Shown: positions 15,689 to 23,953 of the stretch, piece by piece
How the letters are laid out: every line of letters starts with the position of its first letter
How positions within the stretch are numbered: the stretch's first letter is position 1
DNA from: Trichloromonas sp034006665
GTDB taxonomy: Bacteria > Desulfobacterota > Desulfuromonadia > Desulfuromonadales > Trichloromonadaceae
Assembly (NCBI RefSeq): GCF_034006665.1
Contig: NZ_JAVESI010000004.1
Coordinates: forward strand, 1-64,000
Direction of reading: 5' to 3'
DNA: 64,000 nt
Program-made: the position numbers and the translations under genes
Notes under the pieces: generated by a model
Seen by the model: only the letters and a program-made list of their open reading frames with translations
Database searches by the model: none
Told to the model about the DNA's origin: nothing

Positions 15689-17005
15689 CTAGGGGGGATC
15701 GATTTCTTTGTCAATGTTTTTTTCGGCCAATGATTCAAGAAACTTACGGGCTTCCTTCGGGGTTTTGACGCGACCGGAAAGCTCCGCCGCGCGTAAGGTG
15801 CGCAGGCAGTCGCCGACCATCCGGCCCTCGTCTATACCCAGCCGTTCCCGCAGCCAGGCACCGTCGATCAGGTCGGGAATACGGCCATGATGGAGATGAT
15901 CGCAATAGTCCTTGAGCGCCCGCCGGGCCTCTTCCAGCCAGCGGCACGGGTCATCGGTCTGGCAGAGAAGCCAGGTCAGCCCAAGCACCGGCTCGATCCC
16001 CAACTGTTCGACCCAGAGGGCGCGCCGGCGCGGGCCGCCGTCTCGCAAGGTCCGCAGTTCGTCTAGGGTTTCCGGCGGCAATTCCCGCAACCGGCGAAGA
16101 AGGTTGCCCGTGCGCCGACTCAGACGTAGTCGTTCTCCGACATCGACCGAGGGCCGGTAACCAGCAAGGAGTGCCGCCAGCTTGAGCAGAGCGGCGGCGC
16201 TCCAGCTCTCCTCCCCCTCCCCTTCGGAAAATTCCGCGAGCAGCTCCCCCGCCCCATGTTCGAGCCCGGCGGAGATCCGCGCTACCAGGTTTGCGCCCGC
16301 CTCCCACGAGCCCCAAGCCGTGCTCGGACCGAAAAGTAGCAGTGGTGCACCAAGAGCATGTAGCCGGGCGAGGCTCTCCCCTACCTTCGGTGCGGCGAAA
16401 ATCAAACCCAGTTCCCCTTGGATGCGTTCGGCGGCGACTGCCGCCAGTTTCGGCGCGGCCTCATTCATAAGCGCGAAGGTTTCGCTTTCAATCTCCATCC
16501 CGAGGGTGGCGGCAAGACGAACCCCTCGCAGCACCCGCAGGGGGTCGTCGTGAAAGACGCCGGGGGAGCAGGCGCCCAGCAGGCCGCTTTCGATGTCGCT
16601 CCTGCCGCCGAGGGGATCGATGAGGTCCGCCTTGGTCACGGCAGCAGAAAGCGGCCAGGCGACGGCGTTGGCGGTGAAATCCCGCAGGCGCAGATCCTCG
16701 TGCAAGGTCGCGGCGCGCAAGGGAGCGAAATCGAAGATCCAGCCCCCCGCCTCACGAGGGACGATCACGCGGCTCTGATGACGATGGGAATCCATGAGAA
16801 ACCAGTGCCCGCCGATGCGCATGGCAAAGGCTTGGGCAATGATTGTGGGAATGTCCGGCGTCGCCAGGTCGAAATCCTTGGAAACTTCGCCGCGCAGGGC
16901 ATCGCGCAGGGCTCCGCCGACCAGCCAACAGGGACGCCCGGAAAGGACGTCGACAAGATCGGGCAGGATACGGGCGGCGACAAGTTGGGCGTGAAGGATG
17001 TCCAT
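15689..17005 (-). CDS. CCA tRNA nucleotidyltransferase / poly(A) polymerase family protein
   Basis: A 438-residue class II nucleotidyltransferase that adds CCA to tRNA 3' ends or polyadenylates RNA. The LVGGALRDALRG and DFDLATPD motifs carry the catalytic aspartates, followed by RDFTANAVAWPL and the RNA-binding DDPLRVLRGVRLAATLG helix (basic motif). It lacks a C-terminal HD domain. With encoded CCA on all three local tRNAs, repair or polyadenylation are both plausible. The ATG at 17005 has no visible Shine-Dalgarno: the T-run of an intrinsic terminator ends two bases upstream. The open frame continues further upstream through that hairpin but is not protein-like. Confidence 0.88.
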   Translation of the reverse strand: MDILHAQLVAARILPDLVDVLSGRPCWLVGGALRDALRGEVSKDFDLATPDIPTIIAQAFAMRIGGHWFLMDSHRHQSRVIVPREAGGWIFDFAPLRAATLHEDLRLRDFTANAVAWPLSAAVTKADLIDPLGGRSDIESGLLGACSPGVFHDDPLRVLRGVRLAATLGMEIESETFALMNEAAPKLAAVAAERIQGELGLIFAAPKVGESLARLHALGAPLLLFGPSTAWGSWEAGANLVARISAGLEHGAGELLAEFSEGEGEESWSAAALLKLAALLAGYRPSVDVGERLRLSRRTGNLLRRLRELPPETLDELRTLRDGGPRRRALWVEQLGIEPVLGLTWLLCQTDDPCRWLEEARRALKDYCDHLHHGRIPDLIDGAWLRERLGIDEGRMVGDCLRTLRAAELSGRVKTPKEARKFLESLAEKNIDKEIDPP

Positions 17006-17007
17006 GT

Positions 17008-17033
17008 AAAAAAAAGGCCCGCCGAAGCGGGCC
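17008..17033 (-). terminator. terminator after the aminotransferase gene
   Basis: GGCCCGC and GCGGGCC pair around a 4-base loop with eight Ts following on the minus strand (A-run 17008-17015). It sits directly against the start codon of the next gene. Confidence 0.9.
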
Positions 17034-17051
17034 TTACGGAACGGAAGCGAA

Positions 17052-18356
17052 TCAGGCCAGATCGAGCACGCCTTGATGAATGAGGTCGAAGAGTTCCTGG
17101 ATGTTCTCCTCGGCGATGCAGGAGAAGGCGATGCGCAGGTCGGTCTTGTTGATGGAGATGGTGCCGACCCCGTACTTGTCGAGAAGATGCACGCGCAACT
17201 TCTCGGCATCAACGGTCTTGAGCTTGAGGCACATGAAGTAGCCGGAGTTGAAGGGGTAGTAATCCCAGGATTTGGCGTACTTGCCGCTGTTGAGCACGGC
17301 CTTGGTCTTAAGCGCGCGGCCCTTCATGACCTGGAACTTCTCTTCCTTCTGCTCCAGGAATTTGGGCGAACGCAGCGCCTCAATGACGAAGGTCTGGGAG
17401 GGATGCGGACAGTTGGAGATCTTGGCGCGGATGATGCCCATGGTTTTCTTTTCGAGGGCGGCCATGACCGGCGCGTTCTCGCCGCTCTTGCCGTCGGCGA
17501 AGGTGATGAACCCGGTGCGGAAGCCCCAGACAAATTCTTCCTTAGTGGCGCCGTCGAGCTTGATGGCGAGGATACGCGGATGCAGATTGGCCAGTTTGCC
17601 GAAGAGCGACTCTTTCATGCTGTTTTCGTAGAAGAGGCCGAAGTAGGCATCGTCGGTGATGACGACGATATTGCAGCCGGACTCGGCGACTTCCTTGATG
17701 GCGGCAACGATGGCGTCCCCTTCGGCGACGGTCGGGGTGTAGCCACTGGGGTTGTTGGGGAAGTTGAGCAGCACCACGGCCTTGCCCTTCTCGGCGGCGG
17801 TATTGATCAGCACGGCCTTGAAGGCAGCGACGTCATAGCCGCCGGTGGCGGTGAAGGTCGGAAACTTCTTGACAATGGCGCCATTGCAGGTGCCGAAGGT
17901 CAGGTTGTAGTTACCCCAAAGCATGTCGGGCAGAACCAGATGATCGCCAACGCCGAGAAACATGTCGCCGACAATGGAGAGGCCATGGGTCAGGGCGTTG
18001 GTGACGATGGGATTGCTGAAGTGTTTCCCTTGCATGCTGGGGTTCTCGCGCAGCATCTTCTCCCGCCACAGGGTCCGGAGTTCGGGCTTGCCGGCCGGAG
18101 GCGCGTAAGGATAGATGTCCTTGGGGTCGAAGGCGGAGAGTTTGTCCTGAATGCACTGGAGGAACATCGGGCCGCCTTTTTCCGTGGCGATGCCGATGGT
18201 GGCATTGTATTTGTGCGCTTTATCCTTGGCTTCGGCCGACTGGGTGAGAATTCCCTTGGGGAAGAAGAGGTTCTTGCCAAGGTCGGAGAGCATTTCGAGA
18301 ACATAGGGATTGTGTTGGGCAAGCTGCTCGTTGAGTTCGACTGCCAATGGATTCAT
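17052..18356 (-). CDS. class I/II pyridoxal-phosphate aminotransferase
   Basis: A 434-residue fold-type I PLP enzyme. NFPNNPSGYTP is the classical substrate/PLP segment, DDAYFGLF carries the PLP-ring aspartate, the Schiff-base lysine is probably in KLDGATKEEFVWGFRTG, and the C-terminal LRIAFSCI holds the carboxylate-binding arginine. It looks like a distant aspartate/tyrosine aminotransferase; the amino acid cannot be assigned. It is separated from the upstream binding-protein gene by 177 bases, so it may have its own promoter, and it ends in a strong terminator. Confidence 0.88.
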   Translation of the reverse strand: MNPLAVELNEQLAQHNPYVLEMLSDLGKNLFFPKGILTQSAEAKDKAHKYNATIGIATEKGGPMFLQCIQDKLSAFDPKDIYPYAPPAGKPELRTLWREKMLRENPSMQGKHFSNPIVTNALTHGLSIVGDMFLGVGDHLVLPDMLWGNYNLTFGTCNGAIVKKFPTFTATGGYDVAAFKAVLINTAAEKGKAVVLLNFPNNPSGYTPTVAEGDAIVAAIKEVAESGCNIVVITDDAYFGLFYENSMKESLFGKLANLHPRILAIKLDGATKEEFVWGFRTGFITFADGKSGENAPVMAALEKKTMGIIRAKISNCPHPSQTFVIEALRSPKFLEQKEEKFQVMKGRALKTKAVLNSGKYAKSWDYYPFNSGYFMCLKLKTVDAEKLRVHLLDKYGVGTISINKTDLRIAFSCIAEENIQELFDLIHQGVLDLA

Positions 18357-18533
18357 TATGGTCCTCCTGGGGTGTGGTATCCGATCATTTTAAGCCACGG
18401 AGTTGGGGCGAACCGCGCCAAGCCGGAATTAAATCAGCATTGCGAGAAGCTTGTCAACGGGAATGTGCGCGCGAATTCCGTATACGGTAAAAATGCCGGG
18501 ACACCGGGCAAAAGAGGCATTTTTCATCGGCGT

Positions 18534-19505
18534 CTAGCGGATAACCCGGGTGGCCATGCCGAGGGTCTGGAAAGGAACCTTGAGATTGAGCCGCCGCGCG
18601 ACCTGCAGGTTGATGACCAGAGAGACCCGACGCGGCGTCTGCATCTCCAGCGCCGCCGGAGAGGAGCCGGAAAGGAGCCGGCCAAGCAAAGACGCCACCA
18701 TCTCCCCCTGCTCCCGGGGATCGGCCGCCAGGGAAACCAGGGCGCCATGATCGCAGAGGCAGGGGATTTGGGAAATCACCGGCAGATTGTTCCGGGTGGC
18801 AAAAGCCATGATCTCGTCGAGACTCAGGTGAAGAACGGCGCTGTCGGCGACAAAGAGACTGTCGACGGAACCGCTCATGGCCGCCAGTGCCCCATTGATC
18901 TCTCCGGGAGCGGCGATATCCGTGGGCACCAGCGACACTCCCCCGCGGGAAATAATCTCGTCGAGGCGACGCACTTGCAGAACCGAACCGGCATCGGCCG
19001 AGGAGAAGAGAACGCCGATGGTCTGCACCGGAAAGATTTCCTGAAAGGCCTTGACCAGGGTTTCGAGGGGGGTTTTCCCGCTGACCCCCGCCAGTTCCCC
19101 CCCCTTGCCGGAAAGAATGCCCAACGCCGCCGGATCGTAAACATCCCCGAAGAGAATCGGCGTCCCCCGCGCCTCTTTGCGGGCGACCAGCGTCGCCGGG
19201 GCACCGTAGGTAACGATGACGTCGGCATCGATCCCCACCGCCTTGCGGATGCTGTTGGTCCAAGACATGGCATCGGGATTGGGCGTCTGTACATAGACCT
19301 CCAGCTTCTGCTCCAACCCCGCTTGCCGTACTCTGTCGAGAAAGGCTTCGTGGGCCAGACGATAACGCTCCAGATCGCCGGTGATGATCACCGCGACAAA
19401 GGATTTCTCCTCGGCCCAGGCGGGGCCGGCGTCGGTAACGAAAAGCGCCGGAGCCAGCAGCAGGCAACAGAGGAACAATCGTGAAAAAGCGTAAGTTATC
19501 CGCAC
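18534..19505 (-). CDS. ABC-type substrate-binding protein, orphan
   Basis: A 323-residue exported protein with a signal peptide (residues 1-31, cleaved after PAWA). It resembles the TrpX/YtrX type of binding protein: two lobes with VIVTYGAPATLVARKEARGTPILFGDVYDPAALGI, the G-VSGKTPLE segment and a C-terminal LGRLLSGSSPAALEMQTPRRVSLVINLQVARRLNL. No permease or ATPase gene is next to it. It follows the porin gene by 27 bases, so it is likely co-transcribed with the cytochrome-porin pair and could act as a sensor rather than a transporter part. Confidence 0.8.
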   Translation of the reverse strand: MRITYAFSRLFLCCLLLAPALFVTDAGPAWAEEKSFVAVIITGDLERYRLAHEAFLDRVRQAGLEQKLEVYVQTPNPDAMSWTNSIRKAVGIDADVIVTYGAPATLVARKEARGTPILFGDVYDPAALGILSGKGGELAGVSGKTPLETLVKAFQEIFPVQTIGVLFSSADAGSVLQVRRLDEIISRGGVSLVPTDIAAPGEINGALAAMSGSVDSLFVADSAVLHLSLDEIMAFATRNNLPVISQIPCLCDHGALVSLAADPREQGEMVASLLGRLLSGSSPAALEMQTPRRVSLVINLQVARRLNLKVPFQTLGMATRVIR

Positions 19506-19532
19506 AAAAAAGACCTTGATCAGGGTCGTGGC

Positions 19533-21575
19533 CTACCAGGAGCGGGCGACGCTGACCATATACAACTGCGCCGCTCCATCAAAATTGTTGCTGTTCCGGT
19601 CTTCATAATCATCATGAGAAAAATGGGCCGAACAGTTCCAGCCCGCCGCCGGGGTCCATTCCAGCTCCAGTCCCAAACCCATCTGCACAATGTCCAGTTC
19701 GCTTAACGAACGCAGGTCGGCGGCATCGACATCGCCGACTTGGGGGAGGGTTTCCGGCGGGAATCCGGGCGTGAAATAGGCCCGGGAACGAATATAGCGG
19801 GCCTCAAACAGAGTGCGCAGACACTCGCGCAGCTGCCAGTTGGTGGACAAGGTCAGAGTGTGAACGCGCTGCCGATAATCGATATTGGTATCCCAAAGGC
19901 TGTTGTCGTCCTCGGCGCCGAATCCGTAGGTCAGATCCTGGCGCAGTTCGGAACGGAGAAATCCGTAATACAGATTGGCGTTGACGGTATCGGTGAGCTG
20001 AGTCCAGAACCCGGCGGTGACCGTTTCCTGTCTTTCCCGGCGATCGAGAAAATTGTTCCAGTTGGAGCGTTCGAAGTTGCTGCTGTGGCCGTCGGTCAGA
20101 CGGATGTTGGCGGTGGCGCCGAAGCGCTCCGAAGGATTCCAGGCGGCTCCGGCGTAGAAACGATGGCGTTCTTCCAGGGAAGCGCCGTAGGCAGGAGCAT
20201 CGGAGGTCTGAAACTCATACCAGCCGGTGAACTTCAGTCGCGGGTCGCCGAGGGGGCGGGTGATAAGACTGGCGCGGAAGCGGTTGACCCCTTCGTCTTC
20301 GGGCAATTCCCACAGGGGATCGTAATAAGGATCGGTGGAATCAGCAAACTCTCCGGTGCGGTCGCGATGGACATCGCGATGTTCAAATTCTCCCATCAGC
20401 GTCACCAGGCTGAAGGGGCGCCAGGCGAGCTTGCCGAAATAACTCGCCCGATCCAGATCCATATTCTGGCGGGTGGCGACGGTATCGGTCCCGGGCACTC
20501 CTCCGACCAAAAGTTGCGTGGAACTGCTGCTTTCCTGGTCAAGCATGCGGTAACGGAAATTGAGGGTGAGTTCGGGTCGGGGAACCAGAGTGAGATCGGC
20601 TGAAGCCTTGTGGAAATCCGTTTCCGCCTCCACCGGTGAGACATCGGCCAGGCGGGAGAGATTTTCCTTTTTGCCGATGGTGTAGCCGGCTGCGGCGTTG
20701 AAGCCGCCCGCCGGGGAGGTGCTGACTTTAAGGGTTGTCGCGGTCAGGCGGGAGTCGGGAACGGCATCGTGCCGATAGTTCCCGGCGAGACGGTAATCGT
20801 CACCGTCTTCCCCGATGACGCCGAAGCTATCGAAGGGAGCGGATTCACGATCGCGAAACTCGCGAAAGAGCTGCTCGACAGCGACATTGACATAACCGGC
20901 ATGGGCATCCAGCCCCAGGGTGACTTCCTCGGTGACCCGGTCGACCTGCTGCCTCTTGGTTTCCAGATGGCAGGCGCTGCAGTCTTCGTTCAGATAACGG
21001 AGCTGCTTGTGCCCGGAGCGTTGCAAACGCCAGTAACCGAGGTTCATGTGTAAGGAATAAAGGGGAAGCTTGGCCCGGAGATGGACCTTGTCGATGCCGA
21101 CTTCGAGGGCGGCCTGCTCCCCGGGGGAACGGTCGTTGAAGCGGACCTCAACCTGATCAAGGCCCGCTGCGCTCTGGGTGGTGCCGACGGCATCGGGGCG
21201 ATCGTAGGAGAAATAGTCGAGGTGATGGTAGAGCTTTTCCGTGGACGCATCCAGCCGCACCAGTCCGCGATAATCGAGATCGGTTTCCAGCCGATAATCG
21301 CTGTCGTTGATGTACTCCCCTTCGATCATAAAACGCAGGCTGGGATTGAGATACTTGAACTCCGTCGCCACCGTCGCGCCCGAATCGAAGAGGGTGTATT
21401 GGGCGGCACGGCGGGCATGATCCTGGACATCGACCGCGCGATAGCCCAGAGAAATCCGTGAGGAGCGTAAGGTCAGGTTGCTCCCTCCGGCTTCTGCCGC
21501 CAAAGTCGGCTGCTCGGCAAGGCAGCAGAACAGAAGGCTCCAGGTCAGAAGAAAAACTGATCTGATGATCTTCAC
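19533..21575 (-). CDS. MtrB/PioB-like outer-membrane beta-barrel porin
   Basis: About 680 residues with a signal peptide (cleavage near LAAEAGG) and many alternating amphipathic strands ending in an aromatic C-terminus (VSVARSW), as in outer-membrane barrels. In the MtrB family the barrel encloses a decahaem cytochrome so electrons can cross the outer membrane. The cytochrome gene is 24 bases upstream. Unusually it carries its own haem motif CSACH near residue 197. I chose GTG at 21575 because CAGGAG lies six bases upstream; an ATG at 21593 is possible. The family assignment rests on architecture and context. Confidence 0.85.
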   Translation of the reverse strand: MKIIRSVFLLTWSLLFCCLAEQPTLAAEAGGSNLTLRSSRISLGYRAVDVQDHARRAAQYTLFDSGATVATEFKYLNPSLRFMIEGEYINDSDYRLETDLDYRGLVRLDASTEKLYHHLDYFSYDRPDAVGTTQSAAGLDQVEVRFNDRSPGEQAALEVGIDKVHLRAKLPLYSLHMNLGYWRLQRSGHKQLRYLNEDCSACHLETKRQQVDRVTEEVTLGLDAHAGYVNVAVEQLFREFRDRESAPFDSFGVIGEDGDDYRLAGNYRHDAVPDSRLTATTLKVSTSPAGGFNAAAGYTIGKKENLSRLADVSPVEAETDFHKASADLTLVPRPELTLNFRYRMLDQESSSSTQLLVGGVPGTDTVATRQNMDLDRASYFGKLAWRPFSLVTLMGEFEHRDVHRDRTGEFADSTDPYYDPLWELPEDEGVNRFRASLITRPLGDPRLKFTGWYEFQTSDAPAYGASLEERHRFYAGAAWNPSERFGATANIRLTDGHSSNFERSNWNNFLDRRERQETVTAGFWTQLTDTVNANLYYGFLRSELRQDLTYGFGAEDDNSLWDTNIDYRQRVHTLTLSTNWQLRECLRTLFEARYIRSRAYFTPGFPPETLPQVGDVDAADLRSLSELDIVQMGLGLELEWTPAAGWNCSAHFSHDDYEDRNSNNFDGAAQLYMVSVARSW

Positions 21576-21599
21576 AACAAACTCCTGTCGCATTCTCGA

Positions 21600-22586
21600 T
21601 CAGCGGGCGATGAAGGTGCCCCGGCCCCGGGACGACGGGACATCGGTGCCGTGAATGGACGAATGACAATCGGTACAGCGGGTGTAAAAGGCCCCTTTCA
21701 TGGCGGTATTCCCCTCTTCCAGGGTCGGCATGTACTCGCCAAGATGGCCGGAATGACATTGCATACAGAGAAAGGGCTGGGAACTCTTCAGCAACGGCCG
21801 ATTCGGAGAGCCGTGAGATACGTGACAGTTGCCGCAGTTTTCGTTGAGATCGGCATGTTCAAAGACGAAGGGGCCTTGATATTCCATGTGGCAGCGGGTG
21901 CAGGTGTCCTTGCGGGTGAGGCCGCGCAGCAGGTGATCCTGAGCCGAGCCATGGGGTTCATGGCAATCGATGCAGGCCATCCTGTGCTCGGGAACCGGAT
22001 GGTGGGAAAACTGGGCGAATTCCGCCCGTACCTCGGGATGGCATGTGAAGCACATGGCGTCCATCTCCTTGCGGCCAACCTTTTGCTGGGGTCCGAGATG
22101 CAGGGCGTGGCAGTCGAAGCAACTGACATCGTTATTAGCGTGAGGGCCGGCGTTCCAGTAGGTAAGAACCGGAGTCGAAGATGCCGAGTGGCACTTGAGG
22201 CAGATGAGGGACTGGGCTTGGGCGGGGAGCTGATCCAGTTGCAACAGGGTGTCGAATTTGCACTTGTCCTTTTTGTTCGAGCCGACATTCTTGATCGTCA
22301 GGCTCCCCGGCCCGTGGCAGGACTCGCAGTTGACCAGCGGCAGGCCGGTATCGCTGGCAATCTGTTCGCCATGCACGGACCGGCGGAAATCGTCGTGGAT
22401 CGGCTGATGGGAATGACATTTTCCGAGGCAGTTTTCATCCCCGACGTAATCGGCGTCGAGGCGACCGACGATCATCTGTTCGTATTCGCGAACGGGCAGC
22501 AGCGGATTGTCGTTCCGCAGGTGGTGCAGATCGGAACATCCGACAATACCGAGCAGACAGGCCGGCAGCAGCAATCGAGCGATCAC
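21600..22586 (-). CDS. decahaem c-type cytochrome lipoprotein (MtrA/DmsE-like)
   Basis: A 328-residue lipoprotein cytochrome. GTG start at 22586 with GGAG eight bases upstream; signal peptide with lipobox I-V-G-C17. Nine canonical CXXCH motifs (CESCH, CLKCH, CFDCH, CFTCH, CIDCH, CTRCH, CGNCH, CMQCH, CTDCH) plus one CX3CH (C53-LGK-C57-H) at the N-terminus, so ten possible haems. With the barrel gene directly downstream it probably forms a porin-cytochrome conduit for extracellular electron transfer; lipid anchoring is unlike soluble MtrA and more like Geobacter-type OmaB proteins. The direction of electron flow and substrate are unknown. Confidence 0.9.
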   Translation of the reverse strand: MIARLLLPACLLGIVGCSDLHHLRNDNPLLPVREYEQMIVGRLDADYVGDENCLGKCHSHQPIHDDFRRSVHGEQIASDTGLPLVNCESCHGPGSLTIKNVGSNKKDKCKFDTLLQLDQLPAQAQSLICLKCHSASSTPVLTYWNAGPHANNDVSCFDCHALHLGPQQKVGRKEMDAMCFTCHPEVRAEFAQFSHHPVPEHRMACIDCHEPHGSAQDHLLRGLTRKDTCTRCHMEYQGPFVFEHADLNENCGNCHVSHGSPNRPLLKSSQPFLCMQCHSGHLGEYMPTLEEGNTAMKGAFYTRCTDCHSSIHGTDVPSSRGRGTFIAR

Positions 22587-22811
22587 GATGGAATCTCCAA
22601 TAAACGGGAACAGCAAAAAAATTTTGTTTATGCAAGAAACATGAAAACTCACCCCCCTTGCGTAAAAGGCTAAAGCCCGGGGACTTCCATCGGCCTGACC
22701 CCGCACCGGTAAAACGGGTCCGCCATTTCGCGCAACCGCTTCGGGGGATATAACCGAGCTGCGCCGCGACTGACACAGCCGAAAGAAACCTTTCGCCGTA
22801 GATCATTCCCC

Positions 22812-22864
22812 AAACTGAGTAAAAATGCCCAGGCACAAAGCGCCTGGGCATTTTTACTCAGTTT
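22812..22864. terminator. 23-bp perfect inverted repeat terminator
   Basis: Arms at 22812-22834 and 22842-22864 are exactly complementary with a 7-base loop (ACAAAGC). A GC core CCCAGGC is flanked by A5 and T5 and a further ACTCAGT block. It overlaps the stop codon of mlaD by two bases and ends that operon; the A/T tracts allow function on both strands. Between it and the cytochrome start (22587-22811) I see no gene. Confidence 0.9.
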
Positions 22865-23951
22865 AGAACAAGGTACCGACCACCGTTCCCAGAGCGGACA
22901 CCGGCCCCGCGTCACTCATGCCGTCCATGGCTTTTTCCACCTTGCGCAAGGTGGTGACGGCATCCCGGTAGAGGCTATCCTCGTTAACCAGCCGCCCCAG
23001 GCTCCCCTCGCCGCGATCGATCTTGGCGGCAATGCTGTTGATGCGCTCGACGCTCGCCAGAACTTCCTGGTAGAGGGCCTCGTCATTGACCAGTTTGCCC
23101 AGGGAACCGGTGCCGTTGTTGGCCTTTTTCGCGACCTCGCCGAGATCAGCGACGGCGGCGTTGGCTCGTTCATAGAGCTGCTTGTCGGTGAGCAGGCGGC
23201 CAAGTGTCCCTTCCCCGTTTTTCAGACCGTCGGTGATTTCGCGCAAGTCAGCCACCACCCGAACCGCGTCATCGTGCAGGGTCGCATCGGTAAGGAGCCG
23301 CCCAAAGGTGCCTTCACCGTTGCGCAACCCTTCAAGAAGCGTCTTGAGTTCGCTCAACGAGCCGCTGAAATCGTCATAGAGCCCGGGGTGATTGACCATG
23401 CGGCCGAGGCTGCCGCTTCCCTCGTCGATTTTCATCAAGATGCTTTCCAGCCGGTTCGAGGCGTTGACGATGGAATCGCGGCTCTGTTCCATCAGGGAGC
23501 CGATCTGGCCGAAAACCCGTTCCTGATTGCGGTCGAAACTGGTAATCAACTGGTCGATATTGGCCCGTTCCACCGAAGGCAAGGCACTGCCCTCGGGCAG
23601 GGCGGAACTCTGCGGCGAGCCGAATTCCAGGCCGAGAAACTGTCCGCCCAAGAGATTGGTCTGGCGGATTTCGGCGACGGAATCCTCGCGCAGATCGGTT
23701 GCTTCGGTAACGAAGAAATCGATGCGCACCCGCGAGTCGGCGAGGGAAATGTTAAGGATTTTACCGACTTCGACGCCGGCCATACGCACCGGATCACCCA
23801 GCTTGAGACCCACCGCCGTGCGAAAAAAGGTGTGATATTCCTTCTGCTTACTGAAAGGGCGCCAGTCCTCGGCCAGCTCGATCATCACCGCGAGAACGCA
23901 GAGGGTCAGCAGAAAGAAGATTCCTACCCGTTTTTCCGTCGACATAGCCAT
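22863..23951 (-). CDS. mlaD: MCE-domain lipid-transport protein MlaD-like with repeat tail
   Basis: A 362-residue periplasmic protein anchored by one N-terminal helix (about residues 9-26). The MCE domain at about 38-112 (GLKLGDPVRMAGVEVGKI) forms the hexameric lipid-binding ring of the Mla system. After it come five copies of a G-x-G-[ST]-[LF]-G-[RK]-[LM]-[LV] module at residues 178, 212, 246, 280 and 314, an exact 34-residue period, with helical spacers. Such a tail is much longer than in E. coli MlaD (about 180 residues) and could span the periplasm. It follows mlaF by two bases and ends the operon. Confidence 0.9.
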   Translation of the reverse strand: MAMSTEKRVGIFFLLTLCVLAVMIELAEDWRPFSKQKEYHTFFRTAVGLKLGDPVRMAGVEVGKILNISLADSRVRIDFFVTEATDLREDSVAEIRQTNLLGGQFLGLEFGSPQSSALPEGSALPSVERANIDQLITSFDRNQERVFGQIGSLMEQSRDSIVNASNRLESILMKIDEGSGSLGRMVNHPGLYDDFSGSLSELKTLLEGLRNGEGTFGRLLTDATLHDDAVRVVADLREITDGLKNGEGTLGRLLTDKQLYERANAAVADLGEVAKKANNGTGSLGKLVNDEALYQEVLASVERINSIAAKIDRGEGSLGRLVNEDSLYRDAVTTLRKVEKAMDGMSDAGPVSALGTVVGTLF

Positions 23952-23953
23952 GA

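Noticed and set aside
17073..19484. Long plus-strand open frame of 803 codons opposite the aminotransferase and binding-protein genes
   Set aside because: It is an antisense shadow in GC-rich DNA: it spans two well-defined minus-strand genes and their intergenic gap, and its composition (Gly/Glu/His-rich, no motif) is not protein-like.
22960..23421. Repeated 102-base units in mlaD as a CRISPR-like or DNA tandem repeat
   Set aside because: The repeat is at the protein level; the DNA units have diverged and no constant repeat with variable spacers is present.
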